Source: Nemertoderma westbladi (Eukaryota > Xenacoelomorpha > Nemertodermatida > Nemertodermatidae). Taken from it: a DNA stretch of 48,072 nucleotides. The notes beneath the pieces were generated by a model. It made no database searches. It saw only the letters and a list, made by a program, of their open reading frames with translations, and was not told where the DNA came from. The first letter of the stretch is position 1; every line of letters starts with the position of its first letter. The stretch covers positions 1 through 48,072 of the forward strand of contig JAUCBJ010000963.1 of the NCBI GenBank assembly GCA_032718475.1. Reading direction: 5' to 3'. Made by a program: the position numbers and the translations under genes. Positions 11,527-22,900 of the stretch are shown in pieces.

Positions 11527-12837
11527 GCCCGGTCGGTGTACGGATTCTGGTATAGCTTGACTTTGTATCTACCCTATTACCCCAATATTACTAATGAGTC
11601 ATTTGAATGAACTTAACATTTTTATCTTAACATATTTACATCATATTTATCATTGTCTGATGATAATGCTATGTAATTTAATTCAAGCTACTGGTATATA
11701 ACAGGACGACTTCTTACATTGTATACATTATGCCTAATTGCACATCATATCGTATAGACAAACAGAAAAGTGTGATAACACTGTACAGTGTAATGGAATT
11801 ATATTTTACTGATAACATCATTACATCTACGCCCCTGAATGCTGATAAAACAAAAATTGAATAAACAAATAAAATTGCAGAGTCCAAAACCAAGAAACCA
11901 ATAGTGTGTTTATTCATTGTATTTAGGCATACTTTGCTATTTGCTAGAGATTAGAATTAAAATGTAAATCAACATTTGTATAGTACCGGTAATGAAATTA
12001 AATGCAATGAATTATAAATTACCTGTATCTAATGAATTATCTGTAACACTGTATAAAAAATTTCTCAAATTATAATAACATAAATATTGATTGTAATTTA
12101 AAAATGACATCAGATGTCAGAAAAGGATTTCTTATCTTAGGTAAGTGTCAGAAAAAATACCTGCATTAAATTACCTGGTCGCATGTCAATAAATACGCCG
12201 AAGCTAGCTAAAGCGAAGATGAGTAGATCAACAATTGAAAATAAGCAGAAGATGAATTTTTCACCGTATATGCCGTGGCATATGCAATTATACCTATATT
12301 ATATGTTAAATTACCATATCAAAACTCCACACCAACCATTTTTTTTTCTGATATCCCATTTTTTTTGGAAACCTGAATTTTTCTCAGGTAACAGGAATAA
12401 ATTTTCCCCAAAAATTGTTGTGACTATTAGTAGGATTGTTATTGTTAAAGACAGGTTTTAATGCAATGACAAACATAGACTCACGTCTGACTCAGGTCAC
12501 GACTGCCCTTCTATATAGTACAACGTTTTTTCCAGAACAATGGGATAATGTTTTCTATTTAATAATTTTAATATATATTTCCCTAATTTTAATATATATT
12601 TCCCATTTATTCTTCTGATTTAATAAATCATAAACTAAAATAAATAGACCAAGCCTAAATATATTATATATATGAAATCTTTGTTAACTACAGGTGGAAA
12701 TATTTATTGTCATCCGTTGCTTAATAATATGAACAGACATAGGTTATTAGGTGGTTGTATAACTTAATATTATCTTACTATCATGCGTTATCATTATTCC
12801 AAAGTGTCAATATTTTTTTATTTAATTTGGGATACTA
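11527..12837. other. AT-rich DNA without recognisable gene
   Basis: Only short chance frames are present. I see no splice-compatible coding block and no repeat beyond a doubled TTTTAATATATATTTCCC phrase near 12565-12603. Confidence 0.5.
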
Positions 12838-14155
12838 CTACTACTAGTATCGGCATGCTGCATTGCAGCTGAATTTTTAAGAATGCTGTACCGGCTTGTC
12901 GACAAAATTGCGCCGCCACAACTCCCTATCACCCATGACATTTGCTAGATTATCCGCATCTTCAAGGCCAGTGTCCTTTAAGATGCGTCTCAAGAAAGTC
13001 ATGGGCTGTCCACCATGCTTATTCACTCCATGAGGCTGCCAAAGCACAAGAATATGCACTGGCTGGTCCTCACGGCGAAAGCAATGTCCTGCAAAGCGGA
13101 GGCGATTTTGTTCTAGTGTCAAGCTTGGGGGAACCAATGAGACACCTCCAATGTTATATAGTGTCTGTTTGGAGATGTGTGCATTGTACTTGACACAATA
13201 AACCCGGCGTAGCATTCTTGTTAATATGCCATCCAGAGATTTGGTGTCCTCAGCAGTTGGAGCCCAGCATGGACTCCCATAGAGGAGTACTGGAACTACT
13301 GCTGCTCTAAATAATCAGACCTTAAGTTTCCGATTAATTCTCTGTGACTTCCAAATCCTGGAAAGCCTATTCAAGGCTGCCCATGCCTTTCCCTTACGTA
13401 TTCGAAGGTCCTCACCTGACTTCCGGATCCATGATCCCAGGTAACAGAAGTCGTCCACATGCTCAAGCATACCATCCTTTGAGCTTATGCTCATCCGGTC
13501 AGAGACTTGCTGAGGACTTTCAAAGTTAACTGTCAAAATTTTCGTCTTTTAGAAGTTAATAAAAAGACCAACACTAGAAGCAGCCTGTTCTAATGAGCTG
13601 AGGAGCCGTTGGGCTCCCTCTAGTGATTCTGAGAGTACTCCTAAGTCATTAGCAAAGTGTAGATCAGTTAGGTACTTGGCAGGATTTCCTCGACTTCTGG
13701 AGCCAGTAGGTGGAGTTACCATCACCTCCCATCATCATTATGATCATCTAAGGACATGCGTAAAACATAGTCAACCATCCCATAATACTTCAAATGGTTC
13801 TGTGTCACCATCAACAGTAGACACAAAATGTTGTCGAACCATCGTATACTGATCTGATTGCTGCAATAATTTCATCAGGAATCCCATATAATGAAAGTAT
13901 GTTGAACATATGTGAGCGAGAGACTGAATCAAAGGCCTTGAAGAAGTCAACAAAGATAGCAGCCAGATGCCTGTCTTTCTTTTTTGATAACTCTTCAATT
14001 ATCCTTCTAAGTGCCAAAATGGGCTCCATGTTCCCACGACCTTTACGGAACCCTTTCTGATTTTCACGGAGCAGTCTCTCAATGGGATCCCTGATGCCAT
14101 TTAATAGAATTCTATTGTATAGCTTTGCAGCAATCGAGATCAATGAGATTCCCCA
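12838..14155 (-). pseudogene. 5'-truncated non-LTR retrotransposon, reverse transcriptase relic
   Basis: The minus strand carries a broken reverse transcriptase. The block at 14143-13811 contains GFRKGRGNMEPILALRR and FVDFFKAFDSV. A block near 13600-13665 reads LHFANDLGVLS, where the catalytic dipeptide has become ND instead of DD. The block at 13536-13315 contains VDDFCYLGSWI. The block at 13215-12877 is the C-terminal domain, with NRLRFAGHCFR and GDRELWRRNFVD. Frame changes between blocks show decay. The element ends in a TAG-triplet tail (12838-12851 on the plus strand as CTA repeats). The endonuclease is missing at the 5' end, the usual product of incomplete target-primed reverse transcription. 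The clade (RTE-like or another) is not certain. Confidence 0.85.
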
Positions 14156-14886
14156 AAAAGAACCATAGAGTGTTAGGTTACATATTACATATATATATAT
14201 TTATATTCTATAGATAAGTATTAATGTAGGCTGTGGCTTTAATTAGTGACTAGACGAATAACTTTTCAATGAAACTGAAACTTGAAATTTTGCTACGGTT
14301 GACTTGGAAAACAAAGGATGTTCTGATAACTAGAAAGTCAGCAAACTGGCTTTAAGAAGACCGTCTATAAGAAAAAAACCGAAGAAACTAAATGAAAATC
14401 CCCATGAAATATCAATCCAAATCAATATGTAAACCTCTCCCTCCATGTAGCCATGGAGAAAGCAGAATTAATGTCATGACCAGTTCCAAACAGACAACCC
14501 TCCCCAATCAACACTGCAGCCTCCTTGCTACCTCTCTCTGCCCAGCTAGCTACGAGTTCAATAATTACCTAACGTTGATATGATACAGAGAAAAATCCTT
14601 CACCATTCACTAACAGTCTGATTCAAGCCTGCTTGGGCGAATATTACAAATTTATACACTATATAATTTTTAATCAATAAACAATCATACATCTTTATAT
14701 TAATCTATCGAATAAATAAAAACTTTGTGAGAATGGGACACGGCGAATCGACTTATGGTATACGGTACTTACTACTTAACTTTACTTACTACCTACTACT
14801 TAATTGTACCTCATTAATTAATTACCGAAATAAGAACCCAAATAATCGATACGTCATTTCTTTGTATAGTTGACCATCAATTATAG
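14156..14886. other. Non-coding DNA between two element blocks
   Basis: No gene seen. The phrase AACTAGAAAGTCAGCAAACT at about 14329 is related to the inverted-repeat ends at 28361 and 28869, so part of another copy of that family may lie here. Confidence 0.4.
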
Positions 14887-16032
14887 GGGTGTTTGAAAAA
14901 GGTGTACTGGACACAGAAAACATGGACAGTGGACAGACCAATCACGGGCGATTTGCATCACACAGCATGTCCACCTTTTTCAGCTTTGTTGTCCACCTTT
15001 TTCAAATTTGAATAAGGTGGACTGGGCAGGACATTGGAAATAACAGGCAATGAATTGACCAATCAGATTGATTTGCACATTATAGCATGGATTATTATTG
15101 TTATTATTATCCCATACTTACTGTGACCAACCGAAGTTGTTCGAAATTCAAGTTCAATAATATGGGGCGAGCCACGAAGTCTGTGAGCTTAGCCTTAGCA
15201 TCAATATTGGAACTTCAATATTCTAACTCATCACAGTATAAAGTTAATTATAATAACTACCTATTGTACTGAGAGGAAATTATAATATGCTTTATTTACC
15301 GTTACCGATACTGCCATGAAGTACAATGACATTGGAAATGAATGGACGTTAGTAACAAGCTCAGCAGTAAGAAACTTGGCCAATGCATCAATTGGAGGAG
15401 TAGGAATTCTGCTAAGTCCATTTGCACTTAAGACCCTAAACAACATCGAATCTATAAATTCCAGGGTTATGATCGCAACATTTGATGGTAATCCCAAGAC
15501 AACAGTAATATGTTGCTACAGTCCAACCAATGCCTCAGAGCCAGAACAAGCAGTCAAGTTTTATGAAGATCTGACTGGTCTTATAAAGGACATAAAGGTA
15601 AAGGATCAAACACAATGTTAACGTCATTGCTGATGAAACAAAAAGTGGAAAAACAGCATGATCAACTACGAGGCATACAGCTCGTTCAACCTAATTGGTT
15701 CGGACCACAGAATTGTGACTGCAGAGATCAGACTCAGTTTGAGAGCCAGCAAACCCAGGACAAGCAAGCAAATCAACTATGACTGGGAGAAACTCAGAAC
15801 TGACAATGCAGTAAAGGATGCTTACACAGTAGAAGTTCCAAACCGCTTTGAAGCACTTCAGTCAATGGATGAAGACTAGTCCACCGATTCAATATACCAG
15901 AATATAATAAAAGCCCACAAGGAATCAGCTAAGAGGCATATCCCCCAGAAACCCAAACGAAAACAGTATGTCCCACGGCAAAACTCTGAGGTTACTTGTA
16001 AGAGAGAAGATCTTAAGATAGCCTACAAAGTA

Positions 16033-16102
16033 CTACTACTACTACTAGGATCGGCATGCTGCATTGCAGCTGCATTTTTAAGAATGCTGTGCCGGCTTGT
16101 CA
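16033..16102 (-). mobile_element. 70-bp 3'-end fragment of the neighbouring retrotransposon family
   Basis: The sequence from the CTA repeats through GGATCGGCATGCTGCATTGC to CCGGCTTGTC matches the 3' end of the relic at 12838-12905 in the same plus-strand orientation. It is flanked by ACAAAGTA at 16025-16032 and 16103-16110, which looks like a target duplication. It is a severely 5'-truncated insertion into the linker of the plus-strand retrotransposon. Confidence 0.7.
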
Positions 16103-16396
16103 ACAAAGTAAAAACCGAACAACCAACAACCGAAAACATTAACAAGATTGAGAAAGCTAAGGACGATCTTAAATTGGCCTACAACATCAGCCAGGAAAAG
16201 TATATACAGGATAAAATTGAAGCAATTACAACTGCTCACATACAGCAACAATCAAGACTCACCTGGCAAACTGAATGAGGTATCTGGTCGGAAAAGTTGT
16301 GCAAAGGGGCGCCTCAAAGCCGATAGTCCCGAAGAACGTGTGGGGAAGTGGAAAAATCACTTCAGCAACTTGCTTGGGCAGCCACCAAACATTGAG

Positions 16397-16650
16397 TGAT
16401 AATTAAAGGTCGTACGCGACATCCTGACTAACAGGGGCTTGTTATATATATATAAAAAATAAATAAACAGGTAAACAATAGAGTCTTACACCCCACAAAG
16501 CAATAAAAAAAAATAACATAGAATCAGGACATTATGCCCAAAATCGATGGCCCGAGGGCCGAGTACTATTTTGGGCGTAATGTCCTGATTCTATGTTTTT
16601 TTTTTATTTTTTTGTGGGGTGTAAGACTCTATTGTTTACCTGTTTATTTA
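16397..16650. mobile_element. Foldback/MITE insertion in reverse transcriptase gene
   Basis: Arms of about 80 bases (16460-16542 and 16570-16650) are near-perfect inverted copies. They share ACAGGTAAACAATAGAGTC, TTACACCCCACA and CATAGAATCAGGACATTA. A 12-base sequence CCAAACAT(T/C)GAG stands on both sides (16385-16396 and 16651-16662), so the coding triplets for PNIE are present twice, as expected for a target duplication. The 60 bases before the left arm have no partner, so the exact ends are uncertain. Confidence 0.75.
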
Positions 16651-18787
16651 CCAAACATCGAGGTCAGCCCTACAAGGAAAATATATGACAAGACACTACC
16701 TATAGAGACAGGGGACTTCACACCTGCGGAACTCCAAAGAAGCATTAAAAGCATGTCCAATAATAAAGCGAGTGGATTAGATGAAATCCCAGTGGAGGTA
16801 TGGAAAACAGGAGTGCTAAACAGACCATTATTGAATGTTTGCAACCGGATGTTAAAAGGGGAAAAGCCACCACCAATTTGGACTAAAGGTCAACTAAAGC
16901 CTCTCCCCAAGAAAGGAGACCTCGGTATACCAACAAACTATCGTGGGATCTGTCTGCTTGTGGTAGCTGCCAAAATATACAATAAAATGATTCTATATAG
17001 GATTAGGCCTCACATAGAGAAACTACTGCGTAAGAGCCAAAACGGATTTCGACCAAGTAGATCAACAATAGCTCAGATACGTGCACTATGGAGACTGATT
17101 GAAGGAATTAAGTCAAAGAATCTCACTGCAGTCATGACTTGTGGACTTCAAGAAGGCATTCGACTCCATCCATAGAGGTAAAATGCTTGAAATCCTAAGA
17201 GCTTAAGGAATACCAGAAGTAATTGTTGCTGGTATTGGATTGTTATATTGTGACACAGAAGCACAGGTACTCTCACCAGATGGTGAAACTGAGTTTTTCT
17301 GAGAAACTTCGCGGATGACATCGCCCTGCTTTCTAATCCGCTAGCAGATGCACAGCTTCTACTAAATAAAGTGGAGAGGGCTGCTAAGGAGGTTGGATTG
17401 CATATAAATGCTTCCAAGACCGAATTCATGACTTTTAATGTTGATGGACACTTGACAACCATTGATAATAATCAACTAAGGAAGGTTGACGACTTCCAGT
17501 ACCTAGGATTATGGATAGAGAGTAGCAAAAAGGACATAGAAGTTATTAAAGCAAAGGCTTGGGTAGCTCTATCAAAAATGGATACCATCTGGAAATCAGA
17601 TGATTCAGAATCAGAATCAGATCTTCAGATACCATCTGAAGACTAAGTTATTTCGAGTCACAGTGGAAAGTGTATTTTTATATGGGGGTGAGACCTGGAC
17701 ACTCACTAAATCACTTGAACAACGAATTGATGGTTGCTACACAAGACTACTAAGGGCAGCCCTAAACATCAGCTGGAGACAAAACATGACAAACGCCGAG
17801 CTTTATGGTACAATACCACCTGTATCAAACACCCTCCGTGAATGCAGATTAAGATTCAGTGGGCACTGCTGGCGAAGTAAAGACGAGGTCATACCAGATC
17901 TACTTTTCTGGCAACCAACTCATGGAAAGCGTAGTCGTGGACGACCGGCCATAACATATATAGATCAACTTGAAAGGGATGCTGAACTTGAGAGAAACGA
18001 AATTGCGACAACTATGGAGAATCGGGAAGCCTGGAAGGATCTCATTTCCACTGTCCGAGTTCGCTCGACTTAGTGGTGGTGGTATTTACCATTCATCCCA
18101 AGATCTGTTATTAAACGACGGAGCGCAGCGAGGGAGGTAAATAAGTCCCCATATTTTGGGAGTGGCGGTACGAAACCCTAATTCAAAGTGGAAATGGAGG
18201 TCCAAAACCTTAACTAAAACTGTCATGTAACCCCAACCTTAAATATTTTGGATCCCAAATTCCACAAAATTTCTTAGATTACAGCATCGGGACTTTAAGG
18301 TTGCAGGGTTACTAATGACAGTTTTAATTAGGGTTTGGGCCTGACCAACTAACCCCAACCACAAAATTAAACCAATAAATCCAAGTTAAATTGCTGTACG
18401 GTACGCTAGACCTACTATTATTATACTGTAAGTCTATAGGAGGACAATCCGCTCGCTCGGGGGGTAGATACGCCTAGGACACCGACAGCATTCTTAATGC
18501 AGCTGCTTCCAGCATGCCCATTATAGATAGATAATTGAAACCTGAAAAAGGTGGACAGTCCAATCACTAATAAATTGCATTGCTTTAATACGTTTCTGAT
18601 TGGTCGGACAGTCCACCTTTTTCAAACACACATCTTATTCCCAATTATGTAACTAAGAAAGCGAAAACTTGAAAAAGGTGGACAGACCAATTGCTACAAA
18701 CTGCTTTACATAATACGTTTCTGATTGGTCTGTCCGTTTTCCATGTTTTCTGTGTCCAGTCCACCTTTTCAAACACCCCAATTATAG

Positions 18788-19362
18788 CACATTACCTTCC
18801 AAGCCAATGTCAATGTGCACAAACATACATACATACAAACATACGTTTTTTTTTCACAGCAAGAAGCCCTGACGATCTTCTAATAAATTTAAATACTAAT
18901 AAGTTGCCTACCAGCTTACTAAAGGCTAATTTATTTTCCCTACATATCTAGGAACATCACTGAACACAAGTTTTCCCACTAACTTTACTCAATTCGCTGA
19001 ACTTTAGCAAAGAATTTGACAGTTGGGAATTTCACTTTCGTACGCCTCCCGCACTTTACAATTTTTTGAAGCAATAATTCTGAGACATAAACTGCTGCAG
19101 GTTTTCCAAACTGCTTTTTTATAAAGAACCGATAATTGGTTTTTCCAAGAAACACAAGCACTATAATATTTTAGTTCATTTTCTTGATGCACAGTGCTAA
19201 AGTATGCACAAAAAGTCGTACGAATGTCCCGCACTTTACATGGAATGGGCAACTTGCTATATAATATGTCAGATTGGGCTGGCCAGGGGCGGGGCTATCA
19301 ATATTAAACAGACCATGGATTCCCTGTTAAATAACAGGTCAGTTAAGAAGTCCACATAGTCT
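18788..19362. other. Upstream region of the metallopeptidase gene
   Basis: No gene recognised. Two direct copies of a TCGTACG...TCCCGCACTTTACA phrase (about 19036 and 19216) lie here. The 5' end of the metallopeptidase transcript presumably starts in or near this stretch, but no promoter motif stands out. Confidence 0.4.
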
Positions 19363-19932
19363 ATGAGAAGAATATTAAAGAGGTTTTGTTTACTAATAGT
19401 TTTAAATATTTCAGATTACCAAATTCTTGTTTCATTATTTTGCATTAAAGGTGTTTTATGTTATTTACCATTATATACTGCTACGCATGGTGATGAAATC
19501 GTATTCAATAGTCGATTAGAAAGAAATCCATGGTTTCCCGACCGTGGTAGATCCTGGAGAAACTGTAACTGTAAATATGTTTCACCGGTTCCCATTTCTG
19601 TGAAAGAAGAACTCAAACTATCTCCTTTCTACAAGAAATACCTCCACGCTTACGGTATTCCAATAATAAGCTCGGACAAGGTATCAGACAGTGCACTAAC
19701 TCGAGCCTGTTATACGGTTTGGTTTCTCTTCGCTGATAGGCGGGATTTAAGGGACGCTTACTATAACGCTCAAGGACGAGTCGGTGTTATCGCATCCAAT
19801 GAGAGGGCCACTGACATTCCGGAACATGCTCCTTTCTCAGACCTCGGTTGGTCGCGAGGATTGGGTGCAACTTTATTTGCTCCCATATCAACTTCTGGAG
19901 AGGAGAACCAAAGTTGTTATCCCAGGGCAGAG
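19363..19932 (+). CDS. Metallopeptidase exon 1
   Basis: Encodes the hydrophobic leader and the N-terminal domain, with conserved-looking blocks NPWFPDRGRSW, TRACYTVWFLFADRRDLR and GRVGVIASNE. The donor is GAG|GTAAAT, phase 0. The ATG at 19363 is the first in frame. An alternative is that TTTCAG at about 19407-19412 is an acceptor and the true start is further upstream. Confidence 0.75.
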
Positions 19933-22900
19933 GTAAATGCAAATAAACTATAATTCATACAATTAGCTTTTATTTATTTGAGTTAGTTTCCTCCCGTGGA
20001 TGGTTATCATTACTGTTTCTCGGTATGCCAACTGTGTTCTCTTCATAAACAGTTACAGATCCGAATTTTCCATTTAATTCTAAATTATTCAAAATACATC
20101 CATTCAATATGATAATGTATTTCAAATATAAAAAATTATTTTAATAATTCATGAAAATTATTGCATTTATTTATAAATTATAGTTATTATATAATGACCA
20201 AGGCGTTCTTATTTTGCTCTCAAGGATCCATATAGTGGGGAGGACATATTTGTCCATGAGCTTGCTCACGGAATACATGGAGTGGCTATATTAGAACATG
20301 ATAAAGACGGATTGTTTGCTGATATTAAGAACGCCTACAAGATGGCAATGCTAAATGGGTTATGGTATGACACGTATGCGGCAACTAATTCAAATGAGTA
20401 TTTTGCAGAAGGTAGGGAGGGCATTTAACATACGTAAATTATACAATTAATAGTGGCCATAAACTATAACAACCGCTATTCAGAACATGTATAACTTTGT
20501 AACAGAACCGAACCGCTATGCTTTAATATTAAACTGACCACTAACAACCCTTAGTAGAATATATACTTTTTTTTTTATCAATAATGAGAAATTTTAAATT
20601 TCTTTGAGGTGAGGGTGAGGGTGAGGCTAGGTTTTGTAAGAATATCATTAAATATTTAGTGAAAAGAGTTCAGTATATTTCCATTGGAAAGTACAGAATT
20701 TATCAATCGTTTCTTAGGAAATGTAATCCGGTCCTGCAGATTTCCCTTTTTTTAGGTCAGCTTAGCGAGACCTCTCGTAACCAATCCGTTTGTTGTTTTT
20801 GGTGATTTCCACTTTACTTTTGCTCACTTGATACAGTATTACGCTTTTGCTCATGTAGAGCGTTGGACTTGGATTTCGAGATACCGGGTTTAATCCCACA
20901 CTTAGTTGTTATAGATCGATTTTGTAAAATTGGAGGTAGGAAATTTGAATTACTGCACTACTGCTGCACTACAGTGTGAATTTGCTTTAACCCTCAATAT
21001 ACCGTGGGGAGTTTCATATGATTATTATGTTATAAATATTTCATATTATTAATTTCTTTTGTTATTCTGTTCCCTACATTATTTATTACATTAAAATAAC
21101 ATATTTTGACTTAGAAGGAATTTAATTGAATTGCAATTTTTGTTAAAAGGTTAATAGAACAACCAATTAAATAGTTATATATAAAACCTCCAATCAATTT
21201 CCCTTCTTCGAAATGTTCCACAAAAGCAAAAAAAGCAAACACTTTTTATAATATATTTATTTTAGTTACCCAAAGTTATTTTGGAGTGAATGGGGAAGGA
21301 GGTAGCAACCGCCCCGATGGCGTTCACAATCACATTACTGACAGGTACAAGTTACTGGAATACGACCACTTCGCCATGTCCATCATTAATGCCACATTTC
21401 CGTGCCACAATAAGATAATTGACAGATGTTCGCGCAGAGGTTTGTTATAAATATATAAAATATTATTCAATATTATAAATAAAAAATTCTATAATATAAT
21501 ATTACAATTTACAATGATAATAAATTTCATATAAATAACTTTATAGAGGCTCATGTGGCCTGTTAGTTACCTGCTATTAGCATGTTATTAGCCTGCTATT
21601 CGCATGTTATATTTCTTTTAATTATTATAATATATTAAAAAATAAATAACAGAACTCGTGGCATACCCATTAATGTTATGTGGTTCTTAAATATCTCTAC
21701 CGGTAGATATAGGAGATGTCAATATAATATCAGCCTCTATCAATAAATTATGGCCTAATAATAGCAGACATTTCAAATGGATTAACCTGTAATATTACAG
21801 GTTTCAGAGACGGCTTGTAAGCGGATTCAATTCCATACATTATCCACCCGAAAATGGGACCAGTGGCATTTTATTAATATAGTTGGGGATACGAGATTAC
21901 CAATAATAATTTCGCCTCATAACCAACTTTGGGGGGGGGGGGGCGAAGTGCCAAAGTGACAATTAGTATATTAGCCAATACCAGGGAGGGAAGCACGTGA
22001 ACAGAGATAGGAAAGCATCCACTGGGTACAGAAGGCCAAGTAGAGTAAGAGGTGAAACCAATATCTATGTGTATCAATCATATATTATTCTGTGTTACTG
22101 ATTTACCGGTCAGTTCATTAATCACAGAGTTGCAGACCGGTCATAGTTTATGACCGTCACCGCCACCAACATAACCAATTAATATCTGTGTATTTTCTGC
22201 CGTTATTCTGTATCGTGATATTCATTACATACTGATTCTGTGCTATTATCATCCGGTACATTAATATTGAAAAACACAAACTCTATTATTTTCCCCGACG
22301 GCCTTCGGCCAAAACGACTATAGTACAACAGCACCAGCGGAACGGTGACGCGTACAAATCTAACCCGGTCGGGATCTACGATCCCGTCACACGGCTTTTT
22401 CTAACCAAAACAATAAACGATGTTGTTACCAATTGAGGGAAAGGAGCAGGTTACTGAGACGGGTTTTTCTAACCAAAACAATAAACGATGTTATTATACA
22501 TTTATTACCGGGATGATAACTACCCCTTAGTCTGGGCTAGGGCCAAAAAAAAGTTATTTTGTCCTAAGGAAAAATAACCTTGTTATTCCCTCTTAGAAGT
22601 AGTGAAATGTTTATCGTGACACCACATACTGACAAACAAACATAGGAACAGGTAATGATGGTAACAGGTAACAGGATATGATTTGCAGGATATAAGCGCA
22701 TGTCATATAGATATTTTTACATACGATATAACAACAAACGATATTGTTTTGGTTAGAAAAAGCTGTCTCTATAACCTGGTCCTTTCTCTCAATTGTAATA
22801 TATTTAATTGTAAATATTTTTCGTGGAATTTCTTAAATTTTATTACATGTTTTGAAAGAGCATCAAAGTAGAAAATGTTTGAAGCTTAGCACGTAATTTG

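Larger units (their letters stand above)
15316..18073 (+). pseudogene. Non-LTR retrotransposon (endonuclease + reverse transcriptase), broken
   Basis: In order: an endonuclease part (15316-15621, with IGGVGILLSP and TTVICCYSPTNASE) and its SDHR catalytic motif (15658-15879, GSDHRIVTAEIRLS). A linker follows, then the reverse transcriptase (16660-17175, NKASGLDEIPVEVWK, NYRGICLL and NGFRPSRSTIAQIRALWR). A frameshift near 17138 separates this from VDFKKAFDSIH. The intact FADDIALLS motif lies near 17304, and the C-terminal region runs 17371-18073 (RLRFSGHCWRSKDE, ending VRVRST). Stops, frameshifts and two insertions make it non-functional as it stands. It is related to, but not a copy of, the minus-strand relic at 12.8-14.2 kb. 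It lies wholly inside the 14887-18778 DNA element. Confidence 0.88.
14887..18778. mobile_element. DNA element with 9-bp target duplication (Mutator-like size), hosting a retrotransposon
   Basis: The termini are inverted repeats reading GGGTGTTTGAAAAAGGTG inward from the left and GGGTGTTTGAAAAGGTGGAC from the right. Similarity continues through the ACACAGAAAACATGG and GGACAGACCAAT phrases. The element is flanked by the identical 9-mer CAATTATAG at 14878-14886 and 18779-18787. Extra copies of the GAAAAAGGTGGACA module near 14970-15020 and 18540-18690 form subterminal inverted repeats. Nine-base duplications are typical of Mutator-like elements, but no transposase is present, so the superfamily is inference. 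Most of the interior is a later non-LTR retrotransposon insertion. Confidence 0.75.

Noticed and set aside
11306-11610. Tyr/Gly/Val-rich open frames in all three forward frames
   Set aside because: They are a product of a 15-base period, a multiple of three with no stop codon.
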